Of a stretch of 64,000 bases of DNA, positions 47,784 to 57,995 are shown piece by piece. The DNA comes from Stropharia rugosoannulata (lineage: Eukaryota; Basidiomycota; Agaricomycetes; Agaricales; Strophariaceae): contig JANCIK010000003.1 in the NCBI GenBank assembly GCA_028532985.1, positions 1,622,001 to 1,686,000 of the forward strand, written 5' to 3'. The notes beneath the pieces were generated by a model. That model made no database searches and had not been told where the DNA came from. It was given only the letters and a program-made list of their open reading frames with translations. The stretch's first letter is position 1, and every line of letters begins with the position of its first letter. Position numbers and translations under genes: made by a program.

Positions 47784-48798
47784 TTAGAGAAGGCGTAGTT
47801 TTCCTGTGATTTGGTTAACCAGCCGAGCAGGACCTTAAACAGATTAATTAGCGTCAAACTTCATACGGTCTGCCAATCTGTGCTTACCTGCGATCCCCAA
47901 TACAGTCCTCGATCCTGCAGCAATTTGCGTGCGACCACTAGCGTATAGCTTGATCAGTGGGGTAATAATAGAAGGACAAAGGCTTCATACGCGTCTTGTA
48001 TTGAGCGAGCGCAAAGGTTCAGGCTTTGCGCCTGCGCTTGCAGTAGGAGAAGTTCGTCCTCATTATCGCAGCGCAGCGCTACCTTGGTTTGACTAGTAGA
48101 ATAGGTGAAATATGACAGAATTGCTGACAAGAGCAACGAACCCATCACGCTCCCACTGTCTCAGCATCTGAAGAAAGTGATTCAGTCAAAATCACAAAAC
48201 AACAAGAATCATGTCAGACTCACAAGGGGATTTTTTGCAAGTAGCGTTTTGTAACATGCTAAAGTGGCATGCCTACATTCCTGTTAAAGACACAGAGACA
48301 AGCAATAAGAGCTGACTGACGAGCATCTGTAATGGAATTAAGCGCGTCGCACTTCAGTTGGGAGTAGATGGACCTACTGAGCAGCAATTTTTCCGGATGA
48401 CATTCCTAGGTCCGTACGCACAACGAGGACCTGAACCGAGCAAGATTACTGAATGAACATGAAAACGTGCTTTCAATTGAAAAAATATTACCTACCATTT
48501 TACAATTGTCGGTAGAATCTACCCTGACCGAAGCAATATCACCATCACCCACACTTGAATCGTCGCTTTCATCTCCATCGGAATCCGAGGCTTGTGTTTC
48601 ATCTTTTTTTGAGGGCGTGCTGGAAGGCGCGGAGAGTGGCGTAGGTGCACTGCTCGACCTCGTCCCGACCCAGAAACCAACAGAGAAGGAAGCCAAAGCG
48701 ACGAACGCAGCGTATGCTGCGACTGCGAAGATGAAAACCAAATGAAGGTATGTTAGTTTCGCCTGGTATTGATTACACGTACCACTGTTCCCTCTCAT
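47784..48798 (-). CDS. PTH2: peptidyl-tRNA hydrolase 2 (PTH2/Bit1)
   Basis: Releases tRNA from stalled peptidyl-tRNA; eukaryotic PTH2 is anchored by an N-terminal membrane segment, often on the mitochondrial outer membrane. The N-terminus contains AAYAAFVALASFSVGFWVG, then a Ser/Asp-rich linker. The catalytic domain starts VLVVRTDLGMSSGKIAAQ at 48430. A 6-nt micro-exon (48326-48321) is needed to restore QCSHAT. It continues LACYKTLLAKNPL, MLRQWERDGQTKVALRC, ARSIQDAGRTQIAAGSRTVL and GIAGPARLVNQITGKLRLL. All family motifs are present. The first intron (48782-48723) is 60 nt, a multiple of three and without a stop, so retaining it would also give a valid, longer membrane segment. About nine exons. 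Confidence 0.92.
48321..48326 (-). other. 6-nt micro-exon of PTH2
   Basis: Exon 3 ends CA at a GTAGGT donor and the next clear exon starts GCATGCCACT. Direct joining gives QHAT and drops two residues of the conserved QCSHAT. CATTACAG-ATGCTC-GTCAGT lies in between; inserting ATGCTC gives Gln-Cys-Ser-His exactly. Confidence 0.8.
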
Positions 48799-49910
48799 GA
48801 CAAACTAATTATTCTCAACGCGTCCTAGAAGTTTTCAGCGTCCGCTGAAATGAGAAATGGTCGTGCCAAGGAGGTTTGAGAATCCAGGAAGCAGAGAACA
48901 AATGGTCCGAAGAGTATCATCAAGAACGCGCTCTTGCAGGCTCTCGCAGCCCGTGCTGTGGACGGGCCGACTCCGGCGCACAGGCGGCGCCACAGTATTG
49001 GACAACACTGAACAGGAGCTTTTCTTACGTTCGCCTCCTTTCGGCTGTTCTCCACTAGCAATGCGATTCCCCGTGTTTATCCTCCAGCTCACTCCCCGAG
49101 TCCCCTCTTCAGAATAGCCGTGGCGCATCAGAACCCAACTGGTTATTACTCCTCTTTTAAATGTGATTTTGGGAACGCCAAACGACGTACAGATCACTTC
49201 TATCTTTTGGCCTAGCATTTTCGACGGGAATGTCTTGTAAAGTGGAGCGGAGCTCCTATTTCTAATGCCTAATATTAGAATGAAAGGAGGTAAGTATTGC
49301 AGAGTATTGCCTGTAATAACAGACTTACCCGTAACTGTGACCAAGACTGAAGATATTTGTAGGGCTACTTTACTTTTCTCTGCAACCCCAGTCGCCTGCG
49401 CGCAAATTCGGAGGCCTTCCTCGACGATCTTATCAAATTCAATCTGTCGGATTTGCTAGCCGACGTTTTTATATCTAAGTGGCTCTTAAAAACTCAACGT
49501 GTCCGCCGGTATCTCAAAAGGTAAAGCTAGATATTTGTCGCGTTTTACGTCCACGGTTATCGCTAAACGTCCTTGAACCCTACTCGTCACATTCAATGCC
49601 ATAGAAGGCTGATAGAGAGACACACAAAAAAATCTAGTTCACTTGCACCATGCTGCGTTGCTAACTAAATGATCCTAAGTGGTGCATCTAATCACAAAGG
49701 CTGCCCACTTTGGACGCGAAATTTGTCGGTGACTCAACTTTAGCTCTCTTGCAGGTATCGCGTCCTGTCAATCGCGGGATTTGATAATGGTGAATAATCT
49801 AGCGCCGTGTCGGGCGACAAACCCCTGCTCCCGGACACCCGTTGTTGTTGTCTCTCGGACGAAATTTGCATTTAAGAGGTGCCCCAGTGCATTCAATAGA
49901 TCAATCCAAA
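48799..49910. other. 1.1-kb region between divergent PTH2 and MFS genes
   Basis: Both promoters should be here. All three plus-strand frames are partly open near 48,860-49,060. A 40-codon helical-looking frame ends near 49,520. I could not join them into a gene with sound splice sites, so no gene is called. Confidence 0.4.
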
Positions 49911-52539
49911 ATGTCCTCTCTCCTGTTACGCCCGCCAACCCTGGACTCTTGTACATCTAGCCTGCGTGAGCGCCGACGTAGCTCTGTAAACAATCTTGCT
50001 GCTGTTCCCCGACTGTTTCTGTCCTCTAAGCAGGATCCTGGTCCTGTTTTCGACGACAGTGATGCCCTGGACTCGTTGACGAGCACCGTGGTACACTCTT
50101 CTCCTTGTACTAGCCCTACTACTACTACCCCTACTGTTCCATCGCTTGCTCATTTACGAAACCCTCAAATCGATATTCAGCGTGAAGATTCGCTTCCTCT
50201 GGGATATTCTCTACCCTCAAGCCCTACAAGCCCCCGCAGCACCAGCCGAAGATCCTCGCAATCTGAACTGCTCAAAGAATTAGCTGAAGACTCAAATACG
50301 CCTGAACGAGTACGCTGGCGTCTCGCGAGTGGCTTCTTTGCCTACTTCCTCTGCGGATGGGGTGATGGAGGTGCGCATTGTCATAGCAAGCTTATGCGTT
50401 TAATTCAAATATTTTCTTCTCTCTAGTCACCGGTACCGTTCTTCCATGTGAGTTGTACCGTTTACCACTATTATATACTGACCCTTACTGCCTTCAAGAC
50501 TTCATGAAAGAATTCCATACCAGTTACATGATGTCATCGTTGTTGTATGCAGGTTCGACAACCGGGTTAGTGAAAGAGTTTTGCTTATGCGGATCCCCTA
50601 CTAAGATAAAGTACAGATTTATGATTGGAACCTTATTAGTCGGACATATTGTAAACCGACTTGGTACGTTTAATGCGGGAAGAAACTCATGGAGGTGGCT
50701 TCCGTACATTCCTCCTCCCTTCAGATCTTTGTGCCATCGAGGACCTCCGATAAAGTCCATCGGTTTCTCCCCATCTCAAGCTCGACATATTTCTCTGCTT
50801 GTCGCTAGTCTGCTGCATTCCATGTTTTTCGTCATAATGGGCAATGGACACAGTTTTTGGGTTCTCTTCTTGGGATATGTTGTCGCAGCATTTGCAAGAT
50901 CTATCTTAACCGGTCAGTTTATTTAATTGATCTTGACTTTAACGCGCACTTACTTATCTATCTCACTTAGCCAACCTGTACGCATACGTTTGTTTCAAAA
51001 ACAATCTGACTGACATCAGGAAAGGAATGATTATTACGCCAAAGTCTCGCCGCCGTCGATTGGATATGCATACGGTCAATGGAGTAAGTCCCTTCCCTTT
51101 CGTCCTGTATCTTCGCTTATACGCCGCTACGCCATCAGGCTTTGGAGCAGTGATTTCTCCTCTTATAAGTCAAATACTAGTGGCAAAAGGTGTTCCATGG
51201 AGACATTTCTATCTGGGATCTCTCCTTCTATCTGCATCGAACATCGCTTTTCTAGTTCTCACCCACAAACCCACGAGGAACGAATTTCTGAGAGATCGGG
51301 AAGAAGTTCTCAGAAAATATGACGACATCAAAATAGATTCACAACTTTCTAATTACGACAAGCTTGAGAAATCGGGAAGCGGGTCTTCACGGTTATCTAC
51401 GGAGTGCAAAGAACAGGGTCAAGGCAAAGGCAAAGGCAAAAGTACGTTCGAAATACTTCCAATCAACTGTACACTAACTTTTTAACAGCTATTGCTCTTG
51501 CTATACGCCAGCCGTTCATGTGGGCTGCTGCTTTGTTTGCCTTTCTCTACTGTGGATGGTACGTCTAGAAGCATTTTGGTCTGTTTTCATGCTGAGGGCT
51601 CTGTCCAGTGAAACTGTAACCCAAGGACAGGTAAGATCGCTGCGCCATTCGAATTGATCCTTCCTCTAACACTTTAAAGATGGCTTCGTTCCTGCTTGGG
51701 GCAAGGGTTAGTTTTGTATGCATATATCAAGTAGGTTGATCGAGCTCACGCAAATCGCAGCATGCCAATCCGGACACCGTGGGGTATGTTGTCTCTGGCT
51801 TTTGGGGAGGAATCACCATTGGTCGACTAGTATGGGGCCGATATTCGCCAAGGTAAGAGCCTTTTCATCGCGTTGAGTGTTGAGATCTAAGCTCCTATTT
51901 TATCTAGGGTCGCTGCAATAACACGCAAATTTGCGATCTTGGGGTGCATGTAAGCTTTCCTGTCTTTTAGTAAAACGGATAACAGGCTGAATGTGTATGA
52001 CTTGTTTAGGTGTAAGATCGTCTGAGTGTATACCAATTGCTCATTTCTCACCGTTCTTTTTCTATCTTGCAGGCACTGCGCTATGTCTTCAAGTGGTAAT
52101 ATGCTTAGTTGACTCAGATACCGTCGACTCAGCGGCCACCGCCGCCATTGGACTCCTATTTGGTCCGATGTTTCCGGCCTGCCTTGCCATTGCGAACGAT
52201 ATGCTTCCGGCAGAATTGCGCATGGTGAGCATGGCACTGATGTAAGTTCTCTTTAACGCACTCTACGTTTGATAATGTTGACTTATGGTGGTCGATGCAC
52301 AGCTCCGCTTTCTCGAGCGTTGGTTCTTGTTCGTACCCTTCTTTGAAATGGCTTGTTACTGGAGCATCTACTTATTATGGATCAAATTTGCAGCTCTGTT
52401 CCCCTTCCTTACAGGAACTATATCAAATACACAAGGGATTCACATTCTCCCGTACATGGCCATCTCACTCGCCGCTGCAACCGCTTGTCTCTGGGCTACA
52501 TTCCCATACCAGGCTCGCCACGGAAAAATGACGGCTTAA
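49911..52539 (+). CDS. major facilitator superfamily transporter
   Basis: Multi-exon membrane transporter of unknown substrate. The start MSSLLLRPPTLDSCTSSLRE opens a cytosolic, Ser/Pro/Thr-rich N-terminus of about 145 residues. The first membrane segment follows (WRLASGFFAYFLCGWGDG). The MFS loop 2-3 signature appears as FMIGTLLVGHIVNRLGTF-like sequence. Later segments include HISLLVASLLHSMFFVIMG, FWVLFLGYVVAAFARSILTA, FGAVISPLISQILVAKGVPW, HFYLGSLLLSASNIAFLVL, a Lys/Glu-rich central loop and QPFMWAAALFAFLYCGCETV. The rest contains VVSGFWGGITIGRLVWGRYS, ALCLQVVICLV and AAIGLLFGPMFPACLAI. The last exon gives SLFPFLTGTISNTQGIHILP. It resembles fungal Bsc6-like MFS proteins. At least ten exons; some borders are approximate. 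Confidence 0.85.
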
Positions 52540-53675
52540 AAATTGTTATGTTTTACGCATCGTCTTATTATCCTCCATTCATTTACCTCTCGATGTCCTA
52601 CACGACATGCATACGATATTCACTTACGACCACAACGTGCTTGCATTACTTAACCTAGAGAACGAAACAACTGTTACGAATAACGAATTAGATCACCTGA
52701 ATGACATAAATGCTTAATTTTGTCAAACAGAAAGTCGACCAATGACTATCATTCATTGAATAAAATGAAGGCGAAGGGGAATCAGGTCGCACTGGCCATT
52801 GGAGCTTCCGACCGCGCTTGAGCCCACTCTTTCTTTTTATAAGTACGATTTCTCGGTTCAATCATCCGCGAGCCAATGTCTCATGACATCCATGTATTTT
52901 AGGTTGTCAAATGCAATGACTGCCTTTGCTATGACATCGGACGCGTCCTTAGGACACGATACGATTCCCATTCACTTGTGTGGCTTCCTTGGTCACCTGT
53001 ATTACACATCTAATCTAGTATCTGTCAAATTGGGATACTTTGCTCTTGCCTCATAATCAACGTCAGTTCGACAGCTGATCATAGAGAAGTATTTAATACG
53101 CGCTGCATTTCCTGGAGAATAGCATCACTCACCACATAGTACCACATAGTAGGGTAGCCGTTCTACTAAACAAACCGCGAAGAGCTTACGTTATTCTTAG
53201 GAAGCATCGAAGAGTTTTTCATTAATATTTCCAGCCAAAAAAACTTACAAGATTCTATCCCTCGCAGAAGAAATTCGGTATCAGACTTATTAACTAGTTA
53301 GGCCAGAATCCAGAGGATTTGATTGCCTATATTCAGCAGTACGTACTAGCTAGAACTCTGGTGGTAAATAAGCCTGTTAGTAGGTTCTAACTTAATGCCG
53401 GACGGTTAGATACGTTGCTTCGATAGTCCTGTGTACTGCTTACGGACACGAAGTCAAGGAAGAAAGTGATCAGTACATCAAAATAGTTCACGCAGCGTTG
53501 GAGTTTCTTGGCCCCGCAATTCACGCAACGGGTTGCTCCCTCGTCGAATTTTTGCCGGTGCTTAAAACATCCTTACACCTACTGTACTATTGAGTTACCA
53601 TGATACATGCTTTCGATATTTACAGCCTTCCAAAGTAAGTTCCCTAATAACTACGTTACATTGTTAAAAACAAGC
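52540..53675. other. 1.1-kb convergent intergenic stretch
   Basis: Lies between the stops of the MFS gene and the minus-strand kinase-like gene. No gene recognised; an 85-codon plus-strand frame at 52799-53056 has no family resemblance. Confidence 0.4.
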
Positions 53676-56145
53676 TCACTCGGGCTTCTTTGAGCTTAGA
53701 AGGTCACGAATGAGCTCGAGCTCCGCTTCCTTCTCGGCCTCAAGAGACTGACATGGTTTCCTAAATGAAATGAAAGAGACACGGCCATTATCCCTGAACA
53801 AGACATGTCCTGGTTTGATATTTCCATGAACCTTTTTTGACTTCAAAGCATGCAAGGCTTGTAATTGTGCCATTGCAAATTCGCTGTACTCTTTCCTGTT
53901 CCGACAAGGTTGAGTTAAGATATGTGCCATACATCTGTCAAAATATGAAGCATGCACTCACTTATTGCTCTTCTCGAATCTTGCTCTGCCCTTTATCCCC
54001 TCTAATGGCTCGCCAGACCACTCCATTAATAGCCCGTACATACAATATCTCTCAGGAAAACAAAGAATGCCGAAGACCTTCACCCCAAAAGGCTCGTCAG
54101 CAAAGGTTGTGTGACACTCGTATTCGTATTTCAGGTGATCGAGATCGAGTAGGTTCAGTGAAAGTTTTATTACCAACTTATCGGGAAAGCTTAGTCCAAG
54201 CTCGTTTTCGGCTTTTATGGAGTATACACGTTCTGATATTTTCTTGCCAAATTCCAATGTCCACAATGCTTTGGATGGAGGTCGAGAAGATGTGCCCGCT
54301 GCGGAGGCTGAGCTTGTGGCTCGGCTAGTCCAGCTACAGATGCTGAACTGCCCTTTGTCATATTTTTTGAGTGCTTGTGGAAGCATAACCATGAGCCTGT
54401 CTTCTGATGCAAGCTGATACATTAACTCCTGCAACAGCGGCCGTAAAGATAAGCAACTTGATGATAGAGTAGTTCAAGGCTGTGTAGAGGTACCAACCTG
54501 ATATATTGCCTCGCTATCATTCGATGTGATGTCTGGATTAGTAGTAGCTTTGGGTCGATTGAACGACACTTCAAACTGAAAGTTAAGCGCATGGAATCGA
54601 GGGGGCTGCGCTTGGTTAAGTGGGGACTCCAAGCCCTCGGCTTGATGGGCTCGGTCAGCTGCGTCTTCATATCCAAGCATATGGAGGCCTAGCTGAGTCC
54701 GTTTATAAATGCGATTTCTGAGAGATAAAATAGGGGAAATATAGAGTGTCTGTTTATCGCGATCCCGGACACAAATAATTTCATGATTGCCCGCATTTAG
54801 CACCAGGAAAGTAGCATCGTACTTGACACCTTCAGCCCACAACTAATGAATTTAAGCAAAAAAAAAAATGAGACATGGTATATTTCAAGATCAAGCATAA
54901 AGGTACCTGTTGCGCCATATCCCGTGGCTTCTGAGGCTCCGAATTTGAAAGAGGTGGCTGAGAAGGACTCGGATCAGTCAACTTTGTTGATTTTTTCTTG
55001 CTTGCGGCAGCAGCTTTCAAACGCTTTCCTCGAAATTTGACAGGTTCTATGATAGTTTGCTTCTTTTTGGCTGTGCATTTGGATAACGCTATAGTTGCTC
55101 CTTTCGAAGGTGATGACGATAAATGCGCGTCTTTGGAACCAGAAGCAAATATGTAATCAACTCCTGCGACGTTGCCAAGCCCAGAATCCGGCGCATTGAT
55201 GCCATCAACTTGGGCGCCTAGTGCCTGGATAAATGGGAGTCTGGAGTCGAATCCAATTTTTCTACCCGTCTTGGTGAGATGACCATTTGCGGCGTGATAG
55301 GAATGGTTACAGGCTTGGCCCTGTTCCCCGCATGATAACCAGAGAAAGTCGCCTTCAAGATCCACAAATTTTTGGAATGTCGGATAAGACCCTGCAGAAA
55401 GACTCTTGAATTCCCAAAGTACCATGCGGTCGAGATTATGTTTTATAATCATTCCAATATTATGCCTGTGCTTGCCGGGTATTGGAAATTTGAAACTATT
55501 GAGAGGATCTTTAATGCCTTCATCGACCACACATAAGAATCCATCCGGCTTAGCATTATTCGACAAAGGTGGAGGGTCTCTAACCGAAAGGCAGAAATTA
55601 AACACTGTGCTCCAATTATCGAGCCCAAGAGCCAATGTGGAGGAAAGAGTGCTGATAGGCTTCCCTACTTGGCTCATATAAGCATTTACCAGATGTCGTT
55701 CATTTACCAGAGTAGCCTCTGACAAGGTATTCCGGTTTGCAGCAGCCCCTTTATCGCTGCCATCACCATGAAATGGGAATTGTGCCTTGGAAGACAAATG
55801 CACTAGATATTGGGAAGATAAATTCTTGTCGCAGACCGCGGCAATACGAGCGGGAAGGTCCTGTACGACAACAATTTTGCGCAGTTGTAAATCAGGATGA
55901 AGATGGAGGTCAAAGAATCTAGGCCGCCGAGTAGATGTCGACTTCGAAGCCTTTGCCGATAGTAAAAAAGGCTTAATGCGACTGCCCAAATGTTTCTTGA
56001 TCAAATAGTATGGTGTACTACTGATATTCTTTGAATGTGTGGGTGGGTCTAAAGGTTGGGAGTGTGATTGACCGAAGTCGTCATTGACGTTGTCTGAGTC
56101 CGAGTCCGAGTCCGAACCCGAGTAATCATTATCAGATTTCGACAT
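53676..56145 (-). CDS. two-domain protein: REase-like region plus degenerate kinase domain
   Basis: Four exons (56145-54907, 54842-54498, 54428-53962, 53895-53676) join to 2271 nt, 756 residues. After an acidic Ser/Asp N-terminus there is a globular region with KPDG (199-202) and WEFKS (244-248). This is the spacing and context of a PD-(D/E)xK nuclease core. A second conserved block (YDATFLVLNAG at 421, then QTLYIS and LGLHML) is shared with the neighbouring gene at 57,996. The C-terminal 170 residues follow the protein-kinase layout: Lys in VIKLS (616), Glu in YEYE, and a hinge LLMEWSGEPL. The HRD position reads HGNIKPGH and the DFG position reads SFISF, so the kinase is probably inactive. 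REase-kinase fusions are known among Crinkler-type effectors, but that link is an inference here. Confidence 0.75.
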
Positions 56146-57995
56146 TTTGCCACGCTACGCTGTATCGAGAAAAGGGCTGGGGGACGTTTGGGGCAGGCTA
56201 TTGAGGGGGTCTGAGCAACACAGTTACTTGCTAATATCCTGACCGTTAAATGCCATTTCGCAATACACCACCAGTTTTGTTTCTTCAAGCTCACTTCAAG
56301 CACAGCTTTGAATATAATCGTCAGCTTCTCGGATAAAGCTTCGATAAAGCTTCAATCGCATGGTAAGTATGTATTCTTCAAACCCTGCTTATTGTCTTGT
56401 TTGTCATTCTCTTTAAAGAATGCCAGACAATGGCATTAAAGCTGTGGAATTATTCTACACCAGAAACAAAAGACCCGTATGATGCACATACTGAGTATAC
56501 CGTAAGACTGAACGGCAGTAGTTTATATATATATATAAGATCCGGTTTCATTTGCTGAAATATGAGTTACAGTCTAAACAGGCAGTATATCAACTATTTC
56601 AGCATGAAAGATACGCAGACTCAATGCTAGCGCGCGCACGAGCCTCGCTCACCGCTCCACAGGTGCAAGCAAAGATAGGTCATAATTTTAGGATATAATA
56701 TATGTAGATAATATAAAACCCCGCCAACGCGGTGTGTGGTGTGCCAGTCATGTATTCCAACTGCCGCAGTTCCATGGAAACTAAAAGATTGTCAGTTTTT
56801 TGTTATTGTTTTTTTTTTTTTTTTTTTGGAAGGTGACTCATAGTATGTGAATGTACATTTTAGGACCAGTCATGTTTACTGTCGACGGCATAGCCTGCTT
56901 ATCTTGGTACTGCCACCTCAGTAGTAGTGATTTGGCAGTGATGTCCGAGTCCGATCTACTTGGCAACTACTTTGGCAATACTAGGAAATACTTTGGATCT
57001 ACTGGTGTTTTTATTAGACTCTTGTCTCTTGTATGAGGATAAGATAAGCTGGACGTCACTCTGACGCAGGAAAAGGAAGAAGTGACTAAATGTCAGTTGG
57101 ATCTAAAGTCTGGGAGGAGGACACGGAAAAACGTGTGACCGTTTGTCCGGGGGTTACAAAGGAATCTCGGGCTTGGTGGAATCGGCAGCGCGCGCGTGCA
57201 GTGGGCGCCCGGCGAGCGTGCCGGAGCAGTGCCGAATTCGCACGGTGACTTGGAGAGGCAGAATGCGAGCTCCCGTCATCGTGCCCGAGACGACCTGAAC
57301 ACCTGGAACCAACACTTGCGGCGAGAACTGTTGGAATTTTGGGACCTTCGTACAAATCAAGCTATTACGCATTTGGACACTTACATAATCGTAGCTATAT
57401 CTGCTTGTATCTCGTAACGTACCCCCCATCCGTTTGTCCATCGAGCTCACTCGGACAAACGAAATTCATCCTCTTTTCCGCACTCCGTCGCTTATTTCAA
57501 CAAGAACGTTCCGAAACAAGCTGACGAGCCAAGCACTGGAAAGCGGATGGGTGGGTGAAGAAAAACAAGTAAGCTATGCGAGAACAGCGATGAGGCCAGA
57601 TGGCTACGACTAAGGGCTCGTCTCTCGAGTGGCGCCATTGCCAAAAGTTCGGGCGATGCCTTTGACATCGAGCAATCTTAATTCTCCCGTTCATCTGGCT
57701 TATCTTATCCGCAAGTCTATTTTTCCAACCCGTTGTAAACATAGTCACGTGGTGAGTATATTTAGACGCGTATACAAAGTTTCCGACCGTCATCGGTCTT
57801 TGCTAAATCCATAAACCTCGATGATCGTCTGAAAGAACAAGGACGGTGAGCGACTTAACGCGCCACAAAAGGCCCTTAAGTATGTATGAGGAACATCCCA
57901 CTCTGCTACTCTATTTACCAGCATTTTTTGGTGTAGGCTAACCCGCAACCATCAACTCAAAGGGGAGTGTTGACAAGTCGAACATAGTTTGAACT
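56146..57995. other. 1.85-kb divergent intergenic region with simple repeats
   Basis: Separates the head-to-head pair of two-domain genes and must hold both promoters. It contains a TA run near 56524-56538 and a 19-T run at 56809-56827. No gene recognised. Confidence 0.5.
56809..56827. repeat. poly-T tract (19 nt)
   Basis: An uninterrupted run of T in the divergent promoter region. It may be a nucleosome-excluding element or the reverse-strand poly-A tail of an old retro-insertion; no target-site duplication was seen. Confidence 0.8.

Noticed and set aside
48835..49520. Possible small gene between PTH2 and the MFS gene
   Set aside because: Fragments such as ENKWSEEYHQERALAG and FLDDLIKFNLSDLLADVF look protein-like, but I could not connect them with valid splice sites in one frame; left as unresolved.
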